A stretch of DNA of 64,000 nt, taken from Misgurnus anguillicaudatus (lineage: Eukaryota; Chordata; Actinopteri; Cypriniformes; Cobitidae). Positions 34,754 to 45,369 of the stretch are shown piece after piece (positions within the stretch are counted from its first letter, which is position 1; each line of letters starts with the position of its first letter). Where the stretch lies: assembly GCF_027580225.2 (NCBI RefSeq), contig NC_073352.2, forward strand, positions 37,449,501 through 37,513,500. Reading direction: 5' to 3'. A model generated the notes under the pieces. That model worked only from the letters and a program-made list of their open reading frames with translations. It was not told the DNA's origin and did not search any database. A program made the position numbers and the translations under genes.

Positions 34754-35599
34754 GGAGATACGGACTTCCACCGCTGCACCTTTAAACGGCCGTAGCTCGG
34801 GCGCCTTAAGACCGAGACCTTAGCCCTTTGGGTCCCTCATCCTCCAGGAGGGGCCCTTTCCAACGACCCCACCCACGTCTCCGTACCCCCTTCCCCGGCC
34901 GAGATACGACCCCGGGAACATCGCCCCGTCAACCCGACCACCGTGCACCCGAGGCCGGCTTTGGACCCCGCGACGGACACCCTGGAGCTCGTACCCGGCG
35001 CACCGTTTAGTCCCTGCCATCCCACTCTTAAGCACTCCCCCACCGGACTAAGCCCCATCCTCCCGGCCCTTCTGGAGAACCAAACAGTTGGTCAACCCCA
35101 AAATTTCTCCAACCGTTGGCCAACCCAAAAGATTTTCCAGCAGTTGGTCAACCTCAATCGACTTAGGTTTTGGAGCGTTCGAGTTTCCAGCAGTTGGTCA
35201 ACCTCAATCGACTTAGGTTTTGGAGTGTTCGCGTTTCCAGCAGTTGGTCAACCTCAATCGACTTAGGTTTTGGAGCGTTCGCGTTTCCAGCAGTTGGTCA
35301 ACCTCAATCGACTTAGGCTCTGGAGCTTTCGCCTCTCCAGCAGTTGGTCAACCCCAACGACTTAGGCTCTTGAGCTTTTACTTCTACAGCAGTTGGTCAA
35401 CCCCATCGACTTAGGTTCTGGGGCGTTCGCTTCTCCTGCCATAGACTTAGGTTCTAGAGCTATCGCCTCTCCGACAGTTGGTCAACCCCAATCGACTTAG
35501 GCTCTGGAGCTTTCACTTCTCCAGCAGTTGGTCAACCCCATCGACTTAGGTTCTGGAGCTTTCGCCTCTCCGACAGTTGGTCAACCCCGATCGACTTAG
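34754..35599 (+). repeat. Cassette 12, full: B (34754-35084) and C (35085-35599, 11 boxes)
   Basis: The second box is changed to GTTGGCCAAC (35115), again a perfect palindrome. Shares 'ttctacagcag' with cassette 10 and 'gtttagtccc' with most truncated cassettes. Confidence 0.92.
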
Positions 35600-35700
35600 C
35601 TATATACCTGATGGCACCTGTTCGCCCTACCGTCCCCCGCGAAGGGGGAACCCGCCGGATCCGCGGCCGGGAGGGTGCGCCTCGGTCGGCCTGGGGGACT
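35600..35700 (+). promoter_or_regulatory. Element D12 (TATATA 35601-35606)
   Basis: Has 'gccggatccgcgg' for 'gccgggtccgcgg' and ends 'gggggact'. Confidence 0.3.
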
Positions 35701-37065
35701 GGAGATACTTCCGGTCGAAAATCCGAATTTCGTTACAGCGCCGCTCCGGCCCCGGGCCCGGGTCCTTCGACCTTCGGGTCGGTCGGTCCGCCGGAGGGGC
35801 CCTTTCGAACGAGCCCACCCGCGAGTTTCTGGCCCTTTCCGCAGCGGAGATACGGGGTGCCGTCTCCGGATTTTCCCACGGCCGCTGCTCGGGCGCCTTA
35901 AGTCCCAGGACGTCGCCCTCGGGGTCGGTCGCTCTACCCGAGGGGACCTTTCGAACGAGCCCGCCCTCGACCCTCCGACCCTTTCCGCGGCCGAGATACG
36001 GCGGTTCGAAAAAAAAAAAAACGCTCGTCCGGAGTTTGCTCGCCCGTAGCGTCCGCTGCGTTCGTCCGCCGGAGGTTTGACCGGTCTCGTTCGAAAGGTC
36101 TTTCCCGGGGCTTTCCGGCGACGCCGGCCCCGAGTCCGTGCGATCCCGTGGACCGGAGATACTTCCGGTCGAATATCCGAATTTCGTTACCGCGCCGCTC
36201 CGGCGCCTCGGGCCCGGGGCCTTCGACCTTCGGGTCGATTGGTCCGCCGGATGGGCCCTTTCGAACGAGCCCACCCACGAGTATCTGGCCCTTTCCGCGG
36301 CGGAGATACGGGGGGCCTTCTCCGGATTTTCCCACGGCCGCTGCTTGGGCGCCTTAAGTCCGAGGACGTCGCCCTCGGGGTCGGTCGCTCTACCCGAGGG
36401 GACCTTTCGAACGAGCACGCCCTCGACCCTCCGACCCTTTCCGCGGCCGAGATACGGCGGATCGAAAAAAAAAAACCGCTGGTCCGGAGTTCGCGCGCCC
36501 GTAGCGTCCGCTGCGTTCGTCCGCTGGAGGCGCGGCCGGTCTCGTTCGAAAGGTCTTTCCCGGGGCTTTTCGGCGACGCCGGCCCCGAGTCCGTGCGCCC
36601 CCTGGGACCGGAGATACTTCCGGTCGAATTTAGGAAAACTTCGAACGGCCGTATCTCGGGCGCCTCGGGCCCGGGCCTTCGAACTTCGGGTCGGTCGGTC
36701 CGCCGGAGGGGCCCTTTCGAACGAGCCCACCCGGGAGTATCTGGCCCCTTCCGCAGCGGAGATACGGGGGGCCGTCTCCGGATTTTCCCACTGCCGCTGC
36801 TCGGGCGCCTTAAGTCCGAGGACGTCGCCCTCGAGGTCGGTCGCTCTACCCGAGGAGACCTTTCGAACGAGCCCGCCCTCGACCCTCCGACCCTTTTCGC
36901 GGCCGAGATACGGCGGTTCGAAAAAAAAAAAACGCTCGTCCGTAGTTCGCTTGCCCGTAGCGTCCGCTGCGTTCGTCCGCCGGAGGCGCGGCCGGTCTCG
37001 TTCGAAAGGTCTCTCTCGGGGCTTTCCGTGGACGCCAGCCTCGGGTCCGTGCGACCCCGGGGGCC
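35701..37065 (+). repeat. A array 12 (3 monomers), lineage hybrid
   Basis: Follows an intact D but its first monomer has the truncated-lineage 'ggccccgggcccggg', and it is followed by 'ggaggtttgacc' (36072). It keeps 'gggtcggtcgg' of the full lineage. The last monomer has the 'tttaggaaaac' segment at 36629. Confidence 0.9.
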
Positions 37066-37911
37066 GGAGATACGGACTTCCACCGCTGCACCTTTAAACG
37101 GCCGTAGCTCGGGCGCCTTAAGACCGAGACCTTAGCCCTTTGGGTCCCTCATCCTCCAGGAGGGGCCCTTTCCAACGACCCCACCCACGTCTCCGTACCC
37201 CTTTCCCCGGCCGAGATACGACCCCGGGAACATCGCCCCGTCAACCCGACCACCGTGCACCCGAGGCCGGCTTTGGACCCCGCGACGGACACCCTGGAGC
37301 TCGTACCCGGCGCACCGTTTGGTCCCTGCCATCCCACTCTTAAGCACTCCCCCACCGGACTAAGCCCCATCCTCCCGGCCCTTCTGGAGAACCAAACAGT
37401 TGGTCAACCCCAAAATTTCTCCAACCGTTGGTCAACCCGAAAGATTTTCCAGCAGTTGGTCAACCTCAATCGACTTAGGTTTTGGAGCGTTCGAGTTTCC
37501 AGCAGTTGGTAAACCTCAATCGACTTAGGTTTTGGAGTGTTCGCGTTTCCAGCAGTTGGTCAACCTCAATCGACTTAGGTTTTGGAGCGTTCGCGTTTCC
37601 AGCAGTTGGTCAACCTCAATCGACTTAGGCTCTGGAGCTTTCGCCTCTCCAGCAGTTGGTCAACCCCAACGACTTAGGCTCTTGAGCTTTTACTTCTCCA
37701 GCAGTTGGTCAACCCCATCGACTTAGGTTCTGGGGCGTTCGCTTCTCCTGCCATAGACTTAGGTTCTAGAGCTATCGCCTCTCCGACAGTTGGTCAACCC
37801 CAATCGACTTAGGCTCTGGAGCTTTCACTTCTCCAGCAGTTGGTCAACCCCATGGACTTAGGTTCTGGAGCTTTCGCCTCTCCGACAGTTGGTCAACCCC
37901 GATCGACTTAG
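37066..37911 (+). repeat. Cassette 13, full: B (37066-37396) and C (37397-37911)
   Basis: Carries a broken box 'GTTGGTAAAC' (about 37505) and 'ccccatggactt' (37848), both shared with cassettes 15 and 16. These mark a recent duplication group. Confidence 0.92.
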
Positions 37912-38012
37912 CTATATACCTGATGGCACCTGTTCGCCCCACCGTCCCCCGCGAAGGGGGAACCCGCCGGGTCCGCGGCCGGGAGGGTGCGCCTCGGTCA
38001 GCCTGGGGGACC
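37912..38012 (+). promoter_or_regulatory. Element D13 (TATATA 37913-37918)
   Basis: Has 'gttcgccccaccg' and 'cggtcagcc', shared with D15 and D16. Confidence 0.3.
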
Positions 38013-40285
38013 GGAGATACTTCCGGTCGAAAATCCGAATTTCGTTACAGCGCCGCTCCGGCGCCTCGGGCCCGGGTCCTTCGACCTTCGGGTCGGTCGG
38101 TCCGCCGGAGGGGCCCTTTCGAACGAGCCCACCCGCGAGTATCTGGCCCTTTCCGCAGCGGAGACACGGGGTGCCGTCTCCGGATTTTCCCACGGCCGCT
38201 GCTCGGGCGCCTTAAGTCCCAGGACGTCGCCCTCGGGGTCGGTCGCTCTACCCGAGGGGACCTTTCGAACGAGCCCGCCCTCGACCCTCCGACCCTTTCC
38301 GCGGCCGAGATACGGCGGTTCGAAAAAAAAAAAACGCTCGTCCGGAGTTTGCTCGCCCGTAGCGTCCGCTGCGTTCGTCCGCCGGAGGCGTGACCGGTCT
38401 CGTTCGAAAGGTCTTTCCCGGGGCTTTCCGGCGACGCCGGCCCCGAGTCCGTGCGATCCCGTGGACCGGAGATACTTCCGGTAGAATATCCGAATTTCGT
38501 TACCGCGCCGCTCCGGCGCCTCGGGCCCGGGGCCTTCGACCTTCGGGTCGATTGGTCCGCCGGATGGGCCCTTTCGAACGAGCCCACCCACGAGTATCTG
38601 GCCCTTTCCGCGGCGGAGATACGGGGGGCCTTCTCCGGATTTTCCCACGGCCGCTGCTCGGGCGCCTTAAGTCCGAGGACGTCGCCCTCGGGGTCGGTCG
38701 CTCTAAACGAGGGGTCCTTTCGAACGAGCCCGCCCTCGACCCTCCGACCCTTTCCGCGGCCGAGATACGGCGGATCGGAAAAAAAAAACGCTGGTCCGGA
38801 GTTCGCGCGCCCGTAGCGTCCGCTGCGTTCGTCCGCCGGAGGCGCGGCCGGTCTCGTTCGAAAGGTCTTTCCCGGGGCTTTCCGGCGACGCCGGCCCCGA
38901 GTCCGTGCGACCCCGTGGACCGGAGATACTTCCGGTAGAATATCCGAATTTCGTTACCGCGCCGCTCCGGCGCCTCGGGTCCGGGGCCTTCGACCTTCGG
39001 GTCGATTGGTCCGCCGGAGGGGCCCTTTCGAACGAGCCCACCCGCGAGTATCTGGCCTTTTCCGCGGCGGAGATACGGGGGGCCGTCTCCGGAATTTCCC
39101 ACGGCCGCTGCTCGGGCGCCTTTAGTCCGAGGACGTCGCCCTCGGGGTCGGTCGCTCTACCCGAGGGGACCTTTCAAACGAGCCCGCCCTGGACCCTCCG
39201 ACCCTTTCCGCGGCCGAGATACGGCGGATCGAAAAAAAAAAACGCTGGTCCGGAGTTCGCGCGCCCGGAGCGTCCGCTGCGTTCGTCCGCCGGAGGCGCG
39301 GCCGGTCTCGTTCGAAAGGTCTTTCCCGGGGCTTTCCGGCGACGCCGGCCCCGAGTCCGTGCGACCCCGTGGACCGGAGATACTTCCGGTCGAATATCCG
39401 AATTTCGTTACCGCGCCGCTCCGGCGCCTCGGGTCCGGGGCCTTCGACCTTCGGGTCGGTCGGTCCGCCGGAGGGGCCCTTTCGAACGAGCCCACCCGCG
39501 AGTATCTGGCCCTTTCCGCAGCGGAGATACGGGGTGCCGACTCCGGATTTTCCCACGGCCGCTGCTCGGGCGCCTTAAGTCCCAGGACGTCGCCCTCGGG
39601 GTCGGTCGCTCTACCCGACGGGACCTTTCGAACGAGCCCGCCCTCGACCCTCCGACCCTTTCCGCGGCCGAGATACGGCGGATCGAAAAAAAAAACGCTG
39701 GTCCGGAGTTCGCGCGCCCGTAGCGTCCGCTGCGTTCGTCCGCCGGAGGCGCGGCCGGTCTCGTTCGAAAGGTCTTTCCCGGGGCTTTCCGGCGACGCCG
39801 GCCCCGAGTCCGTGCGACCCCGTGGACCGGAGATACTTCCGGTCGAATATCCGAATTTCGTTACCGCGCCGCTCCGGCGCCTCGGGCCCGGGGCCTTCGA
39901 ACTTCGGGTCGGTCGGTCCGCCGGAGGGGCCCTTTCGAACGAGCCCACCCGGGAGTATCTGGCCCCTTCCGCAGCGGAGATACGGGGGGCCGTCTCCGGA
40001 TTTTCCCACTGCCGCTGCTCGGGCGCCTTAAGTCCGAGGACGTCGCCCTCGAGGTCGGTCGCTCTACCCGAGGAGACCTTTCGAACGAGCCCGCCCTCGA
40101 CCCTCCGACCCTTTTCGCGGCCGAGATACGGCGGTTCGAAAAAAAAAAAAAACGCTCGTCCGTAGTTCGCTTGCCCGTAGCGTCCGCTGCGTTCGTCCGC
40201 CGGAGGCGCGGCCGGTCTCGTTCGAAAGGTCACTCTCGGGGCTTTCCGTGGACGCCAGCCTCGGGTCCGTGCGACCCCGGGGGCC
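38013..40285 (+). repeat. A array 13 (5 monomers)
   Basis: Private markers are 'gagacacgg' (38161), 'ctctaaacgaggggtcc' (38701), 'gatcggaaaa', 'gcgcctttagtcc' (39116) and 'gcccggagcg' (39263). All recur in array 14. Confidence 0.9.
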
Positions 40286-40793
40286 GGAGATACGGACTTC
40301 CACCGCTGCACCTTTAAACGGCCGTAGCTCGGGCGCCTTAAGACCGAGACCTTAGCCCTTTGGGTCCCTCATCCTCCAGGAGGGGCCCTTTCCAACGACC
40401 CCACCCACGTCTCCGTACCCCCTTCCCCGGCCGAGATACGACCCCGGGAACATCGCCCCGTCAACCCGACCACCGTGCACCCGAGGCCGGCTTTGGACCC
40501 CGCGACGGACACCCTGGAGCTCGTACCCGGCGCACCGTTTAGTCCCTGCCATCCCACTCTTAAGCACTCCCCCACCGGACTAAGCCCCATCCTCCCGGCC
40601 CTTCTGGAGAACCAAACAGTTGGTCAACCCCAAAATTTCTCCAACCGTTGGTCAACCCGAAAGATTTTCCAGCAGTTGGTCAACCTCAATCGACTTAGGT
40701 TTTGGAGCGTTCGAGTTTCCAGCAGTTGGTCAACCTCAATCGACTTAGGTTTTGGAGTGTTCGCGTTTCCAGCAGTTGGTCAACCTCAATCGA
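40286..40793 (+). repeat. Cassette 14, truncated: B (40286-40616) and C (40617-40793, 5 boxes)
   Basis: Same deletion join at 40793/40794, with 'gtttagtccc' in B. Confidence 0.92.
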
Positions 40794-43700
40794 AGATACT
40801 TCCGGTCGAAAATCCGAATTTCGTTACAGCGCCGCTCCGGCCCCGGGCCCGGGTCCTTCGACCTTCGGGTCGTTCGGTCCGCCGGAGGGGCCCTTTCGAA
40901 CGAGCCCACCCGCGAGTATCTGGCCCTTTCCGCAGCGGAGATACGGGGTGCCGTCTCCGGATTTTCCCACGGCCGCTGCTCGGGCGCCTTAAGTCCCAGG
41001 ACGTCGCCCTCGGGGTCGGTCGCTCTACCCGAGGGGACCTTTCGAACGAGCCCGCCCTCGACCCTCCGACCCTTTCCGCGGCCGAGATACGGCGGTTCGA
41101 AAAAAAAAAAAAGGTCGTCCGGAGTTTGCTCGCCCGTAGCGTCCGCTGCGTTCGTCCGCCGGAGGTTTGACCGGTCTCGTTCGAAAGGTCTTTCCCGGGG
41201 CTTTCCGGCGACGCCGGCCCCGAGTCCGTGCGATCCCGTGGACCGGAGATACTTCCGGTCGAATATCCGAATTTCGTTACCGCGCCGCTCCGGCGCCTCG
41301 GGCCCGGGGCCTTCGACCTTCGGGTCGATTGGTCCGCCGGATGGGCCCTTTCGAACGAGCCCACCCACGAGTATCTGGCCCTTTCCGCGGCGGAGATACG
41401 GGGGGCCTTCTCCGGATTTTCCCACGGCCGCTGCTCGGGCGCCTTAAGTCCGAGGACGTCGCCCTCGGGGTCGGTCGCTCTACCCGAGGGGACCTTTCGA
41501 ACGAGCACGCCCTCGACCCTCCGACCCTTTCCGCGGCCGAGATACGGCGGATCGAAAAAAAAAAACGCTGGTCCGGAGTTCGCGCGCCCGTAGCGTCCGC
41601 TGCGTTCGTCCGCCGGAGGCGCGGCTGGTCTCGTTCGAAAGGTCTTTCCCGGGGCTTTCCGGCGACGCCGGCCCCGAGTCCGTGCGACCCCGTGGACCGG
41701 AGATACTTCCGGTCGAATATCCGAATTTCGTTACCGCGCCGCTCCGGCGCCTCGGGTCCGGGGCCTTCGACCTTCGGGTCGATTGGTCCGCCGGAGGGGC
41801 CCTTTCGAACGAGCCCACCCGCGAGTATCTGGCCTTTTCTGCGGCGGAGATACGGGGGGCCGTCTCCGGATTTTCCCACGGCCGCTGCTCGGGCGCCTTA
41901 AGTCCGAGGACGTCGCCCTCGGGGTCGGTCGCTCTACCCGAGGGGACCTTTCGAACGAGCCCGCCCTCGACCCTCCGACCCTTTCCGCGGCCGAGATACG
42001 GCGGATCGAAAAAAAAAAACGCTCGTCCGGAGTTCGCGCGCCCGTAGCGTCCGCTGCGTTCGTCCGCCGGAGGCGCGGCCGGTCTCGTTCGAAAGGTCTT
42101 TCCCGGGGCTTTCCGGCGACGCCGGCCCCGAGTCCGTGCGACCCCGTGGACCGGAGATACTTCCGGTCGAAAATCCGAATTTCGTTACAGCGCCGCTCCG
42201 GCGCCTCGGGCCCGGGTCCTTCGACCTTCGGGTCGGTCGGTCCGCCGGAGGGGCCCTTTCGAACGAGCCCACCCGCGAGTATCTGGCCCTTTCCGCAGCG
42301 GAGACACGGGGTGCCGTCTCCGGATTTTCCCACGGCCGCTGCTCGGGCGCCTTAAGTCCCAGGACGTCGCCCTCGGGGTCGGTCGCTCTACCCGAGGGGA
42401 CCTTTCGAACGAGCCCGCCCTCGACCCTCCGACCCTTTCCGCGGCCGAGATACGGCGGTTCGAAAAAAAAAAAACGCTCGTCCGGAGTTTGCTCGCCCGT
42501 AGCGTCCGCTGCGTTCGTCCGCCGGAGGCGTGACCGGTCTCGTTCGAAAGGTCTTTCCCGGGGCTTTCCGGCGACGCCGGCCCCGAGTCCGTGCGATCCC
42601 GTGGACCGGAGATACTTCCGGTAGAATATCCGAATTTCGTTACCGCGCCGCTCCGGCGCCTCGGGCCCGGGGCCTTCGACCTTCGGGTCGATTGGTCCGC
42701 CGGATGGGCCCTTTCGAACGAGCCCACCCACGAGTATCTGGCCCTTTCCGCGGCGGAGATACGGGGGGCCTTCTCCGGATTTTCCCACGGCCGCTGCTCG
42801 GGCGCCTTAAGTCCGAGGACGTCGCCCTCGGGGTCGGTCGCTCTAAACGAGGGGTCCTTTCGAACGAGCCCGCCCTCGACCCTCCGACCCTTTCCGCGGC
42901 CGAGATACGGCGGATCGGAAAAAAAAACGCTGGTCCGGAGTTCGCGCGCCCGTAGCGTCCGCTGCGTTCGTCCGCCGGAGGCGCGGCCGGTCTCGTTCGA
43001 AAGGTCTTTCCCGGGGCTTTCCGGCGACGCCGGCCCCGAGTCCGTGCGACCCCGTGGACCGGAGATACTTCCGGTAGAATATCCGAATTTCGTTACCGCG
43101 CCGCTCCGGCGCCTCGGGTCCGGGGCCTTCGACCTTCGGGTCGATTGGTCCGCCGGAGGGGCCCTTTCGAACGAGCCCACCCGCGAGTATCTGGCCTTTT
43201 CCGCGGCGGAGATACGGGGGGCCGTCTCCGGAATTTCCCACGGCCGCTGCTCGGGCGCCTTTAGTCCGAGGACGTCGCCCTCGGGGTCGGTCGCTCTACC
43301 CGAGGGGACCTTTCGAACGAGCCCGCCCTGGACCCTCCGACCCTTTCCGCGGCCGAGATACGGCGGATCGAAAAAAAAAAACGCTGGTCCGGAGTTCGCG
43401 CGCCCGGAGCGTCCGCTGCGTTCGTCCGCCGGAGGCGCGGCCGGTCTCGTTCGAAAGGTCTTTCCCGGGGCTTTCCGGCGACGCCGGCCCCGAGTCCGTG
43501 CGACCCCGTGGACCGGAGATACTTCTGGTCGAATATCCGAATTTCGTTACCGCGCCGCTCCGGCGCCTCGGGTCCGGGGCCTTCGACCTTCGGGTCGGTC
43601 GGTCCGCCGGAGGGGCCCTTTCGAACGAGCCCACCCGCGAGTATCTGGCCCTTTCCGCAGCGGAGATACGGGGTGCCGACTCCGGATTTTCCCACGGCCG

Positions 43701-44422
43701 CTGCTCGGGCGCCTTAAGTCCCAGGACGTCGCCCTCGGGGTCGGTCGCTCTACCCGACGGGACCTTTCGAACGAGCCCGCCCTCGACCCTCCGACCCTTT
43801 CCGCGGCCGAGATACGGCGGATCGAAAAAAAAAACGCTGGTCCGGAGTTCGCGCGCCCGTAGCGTCCGCTGCGTTCGTCCGCCGGAGGCGCGGCCGGTCT
43901 CGTTCGAAAGGTCTTTCCCGGGGCTTTCCGGCGACGCCGGCCCCGAGTCCGTGCGACCCCGTGGACCGGAGATACTTCCGGTCGAATATCCGAATTTCGT
44001 TACCGCGCCGCTCCGGCGCCTCGGGCCCGGGGCCTTCGAACTTCGGGTCGGTCGGTCCGCCGGAGGGGCCCTTTCGAACGAGCCCACCCGGGAGTATCTG
44101 GCCCCTTCCGCAGCGGAGATACGGGGGGCCGTCTCCGGATTTTCCCACTGCCGCTGCTCGGGCGCCTTAAGTCCGAGGACGTCGCCCTCGAGGTCGGTCG
44201 CTCTACCCGAGGAGACCTTTCGAACGAGCCCGCCCTCGACCCTCCGACCCTTTTCGCGGCCGAGATACGGCGGTTCGAAAAAAAAAAAACGCTCGTCCGT
44301 AGTTCGCTTGCCCGTAGCGTCCGCTGCGTTCGTCTGCCGGAGGCGCGGCCGGTCTCGTTCGAAAGGTCTCTCTCGGGGCTTTCCGTGGACGCCAGCTTCG
44401 GGTCCGTGCGACCCCGGGGGCC
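40794..44422 (+). repeat. A array 14 (8 monomers, 3+5 fusion)
   Basis: The first three monomers are of the truncated lineage, similar to arrays 5 and 17. At about 42,150-42,170 a first-type monomer starts inside the array, and from there to the end the sequence follows array 13 at a shift of about 4,140 bp, including 'gagacacgg' and 'gcgcctttagtcc'. The change point is a clear recombination footprint. Confidence 0.92.
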
Positions 44423-45268
44423 GGAGATACGGACTTCCACCGCTGCACCTTTAAACGGCCGTAGCTCGGGCGCCTTAAGACCGAGACCTTAGCCCTTTGG
44501 GTCCCTCATCCTCCAGGAGGGGCCCTTTCCAACGACCCCACCCACGTCTCCGTACCCCTTTCCCCGGCCGAGATACGACCCCGGGAACATCGCCCCGTCA
44601 ACCCGACCACCGTGCACCCGAGGCCGGCTTTGGACCCCGCGACGGACACCCTGGAGCTCGTACCCGGCGCACCGTTTGGTCCCTGCCATCCCACTCTTAA
44701 GCACTCCCCCACCGGACTAAGCCCCATCCTCCCGGCCCTTCTGGAGAACCAAACAGTTGGTCAACCCCAAAATTTCTCCAACCGTTGGTCAACCCGAAAG
44801 ACTTTCCAGCAGTTGGTCAACCTCAATCGACTTAGGTTTTGGAGCGTTCGAGTTTCCAGCAGTTGGTAAACCTCAATCGACTTAGGTTTTGGAGTGTTCG
44901 CGTTTCCAGCAGTTGGTCAACCTCAATCGACTTAGGTTTTGGAGCGTTCGCGTTTCCAGCAGTTGGTCAACCTCAATCGACTTAGGCTCTGGAGCTTTCG
45001 CCTCTCCAGCAGTTGGTCAACCCCAACGACTTAGGCTCTTGAACTTTTACTTCTCCAGCAGTTGGTCAACCCCATCGACTTAGGTTCTGGGGCGTTCGCT
45101 TCTCCTGCCATAGACTTAGGTTCTAGAGCTATCGCCTCTCCGACAGTTGGTCAACCCCAATCGACTTAGGCTCTGGAGCTTTCACTTCTCCAGCAGTTGG
45201 TCAACCCCATGGACTTAGGTTCTGGAGCTTTCGCCTCTCCGACAGTTGGTCAACCCCGATCGACTTAG
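44423..45268 (+). repeat. Cassette 15, full: B (44423-44753) and C (44754-45268)
   Basis: Shares the broken box 'GTTGGTAAAC' and 'ccccatggactt' with cassettes 13 and 16. Private changes are 'gaaagactttcc' and 'cttgaactttta'. Confidence 0.92.
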
Positions 45269-45369
45269 CTATATACCTGATGGCACCTGTTCGCCCCACC
45301 GTCCCCCGCGAAGGGGGAACCCGCCGGGTCCGCGGCCGGGAGGGTGCGCCTCGGTCAGCCTGGGGGACC
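45269..45369 (+). promoter_or_regulatory. Element D15 (TATATA 45270-45275)
   Basis: Same alleles as D13. Confidence 0.3.
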
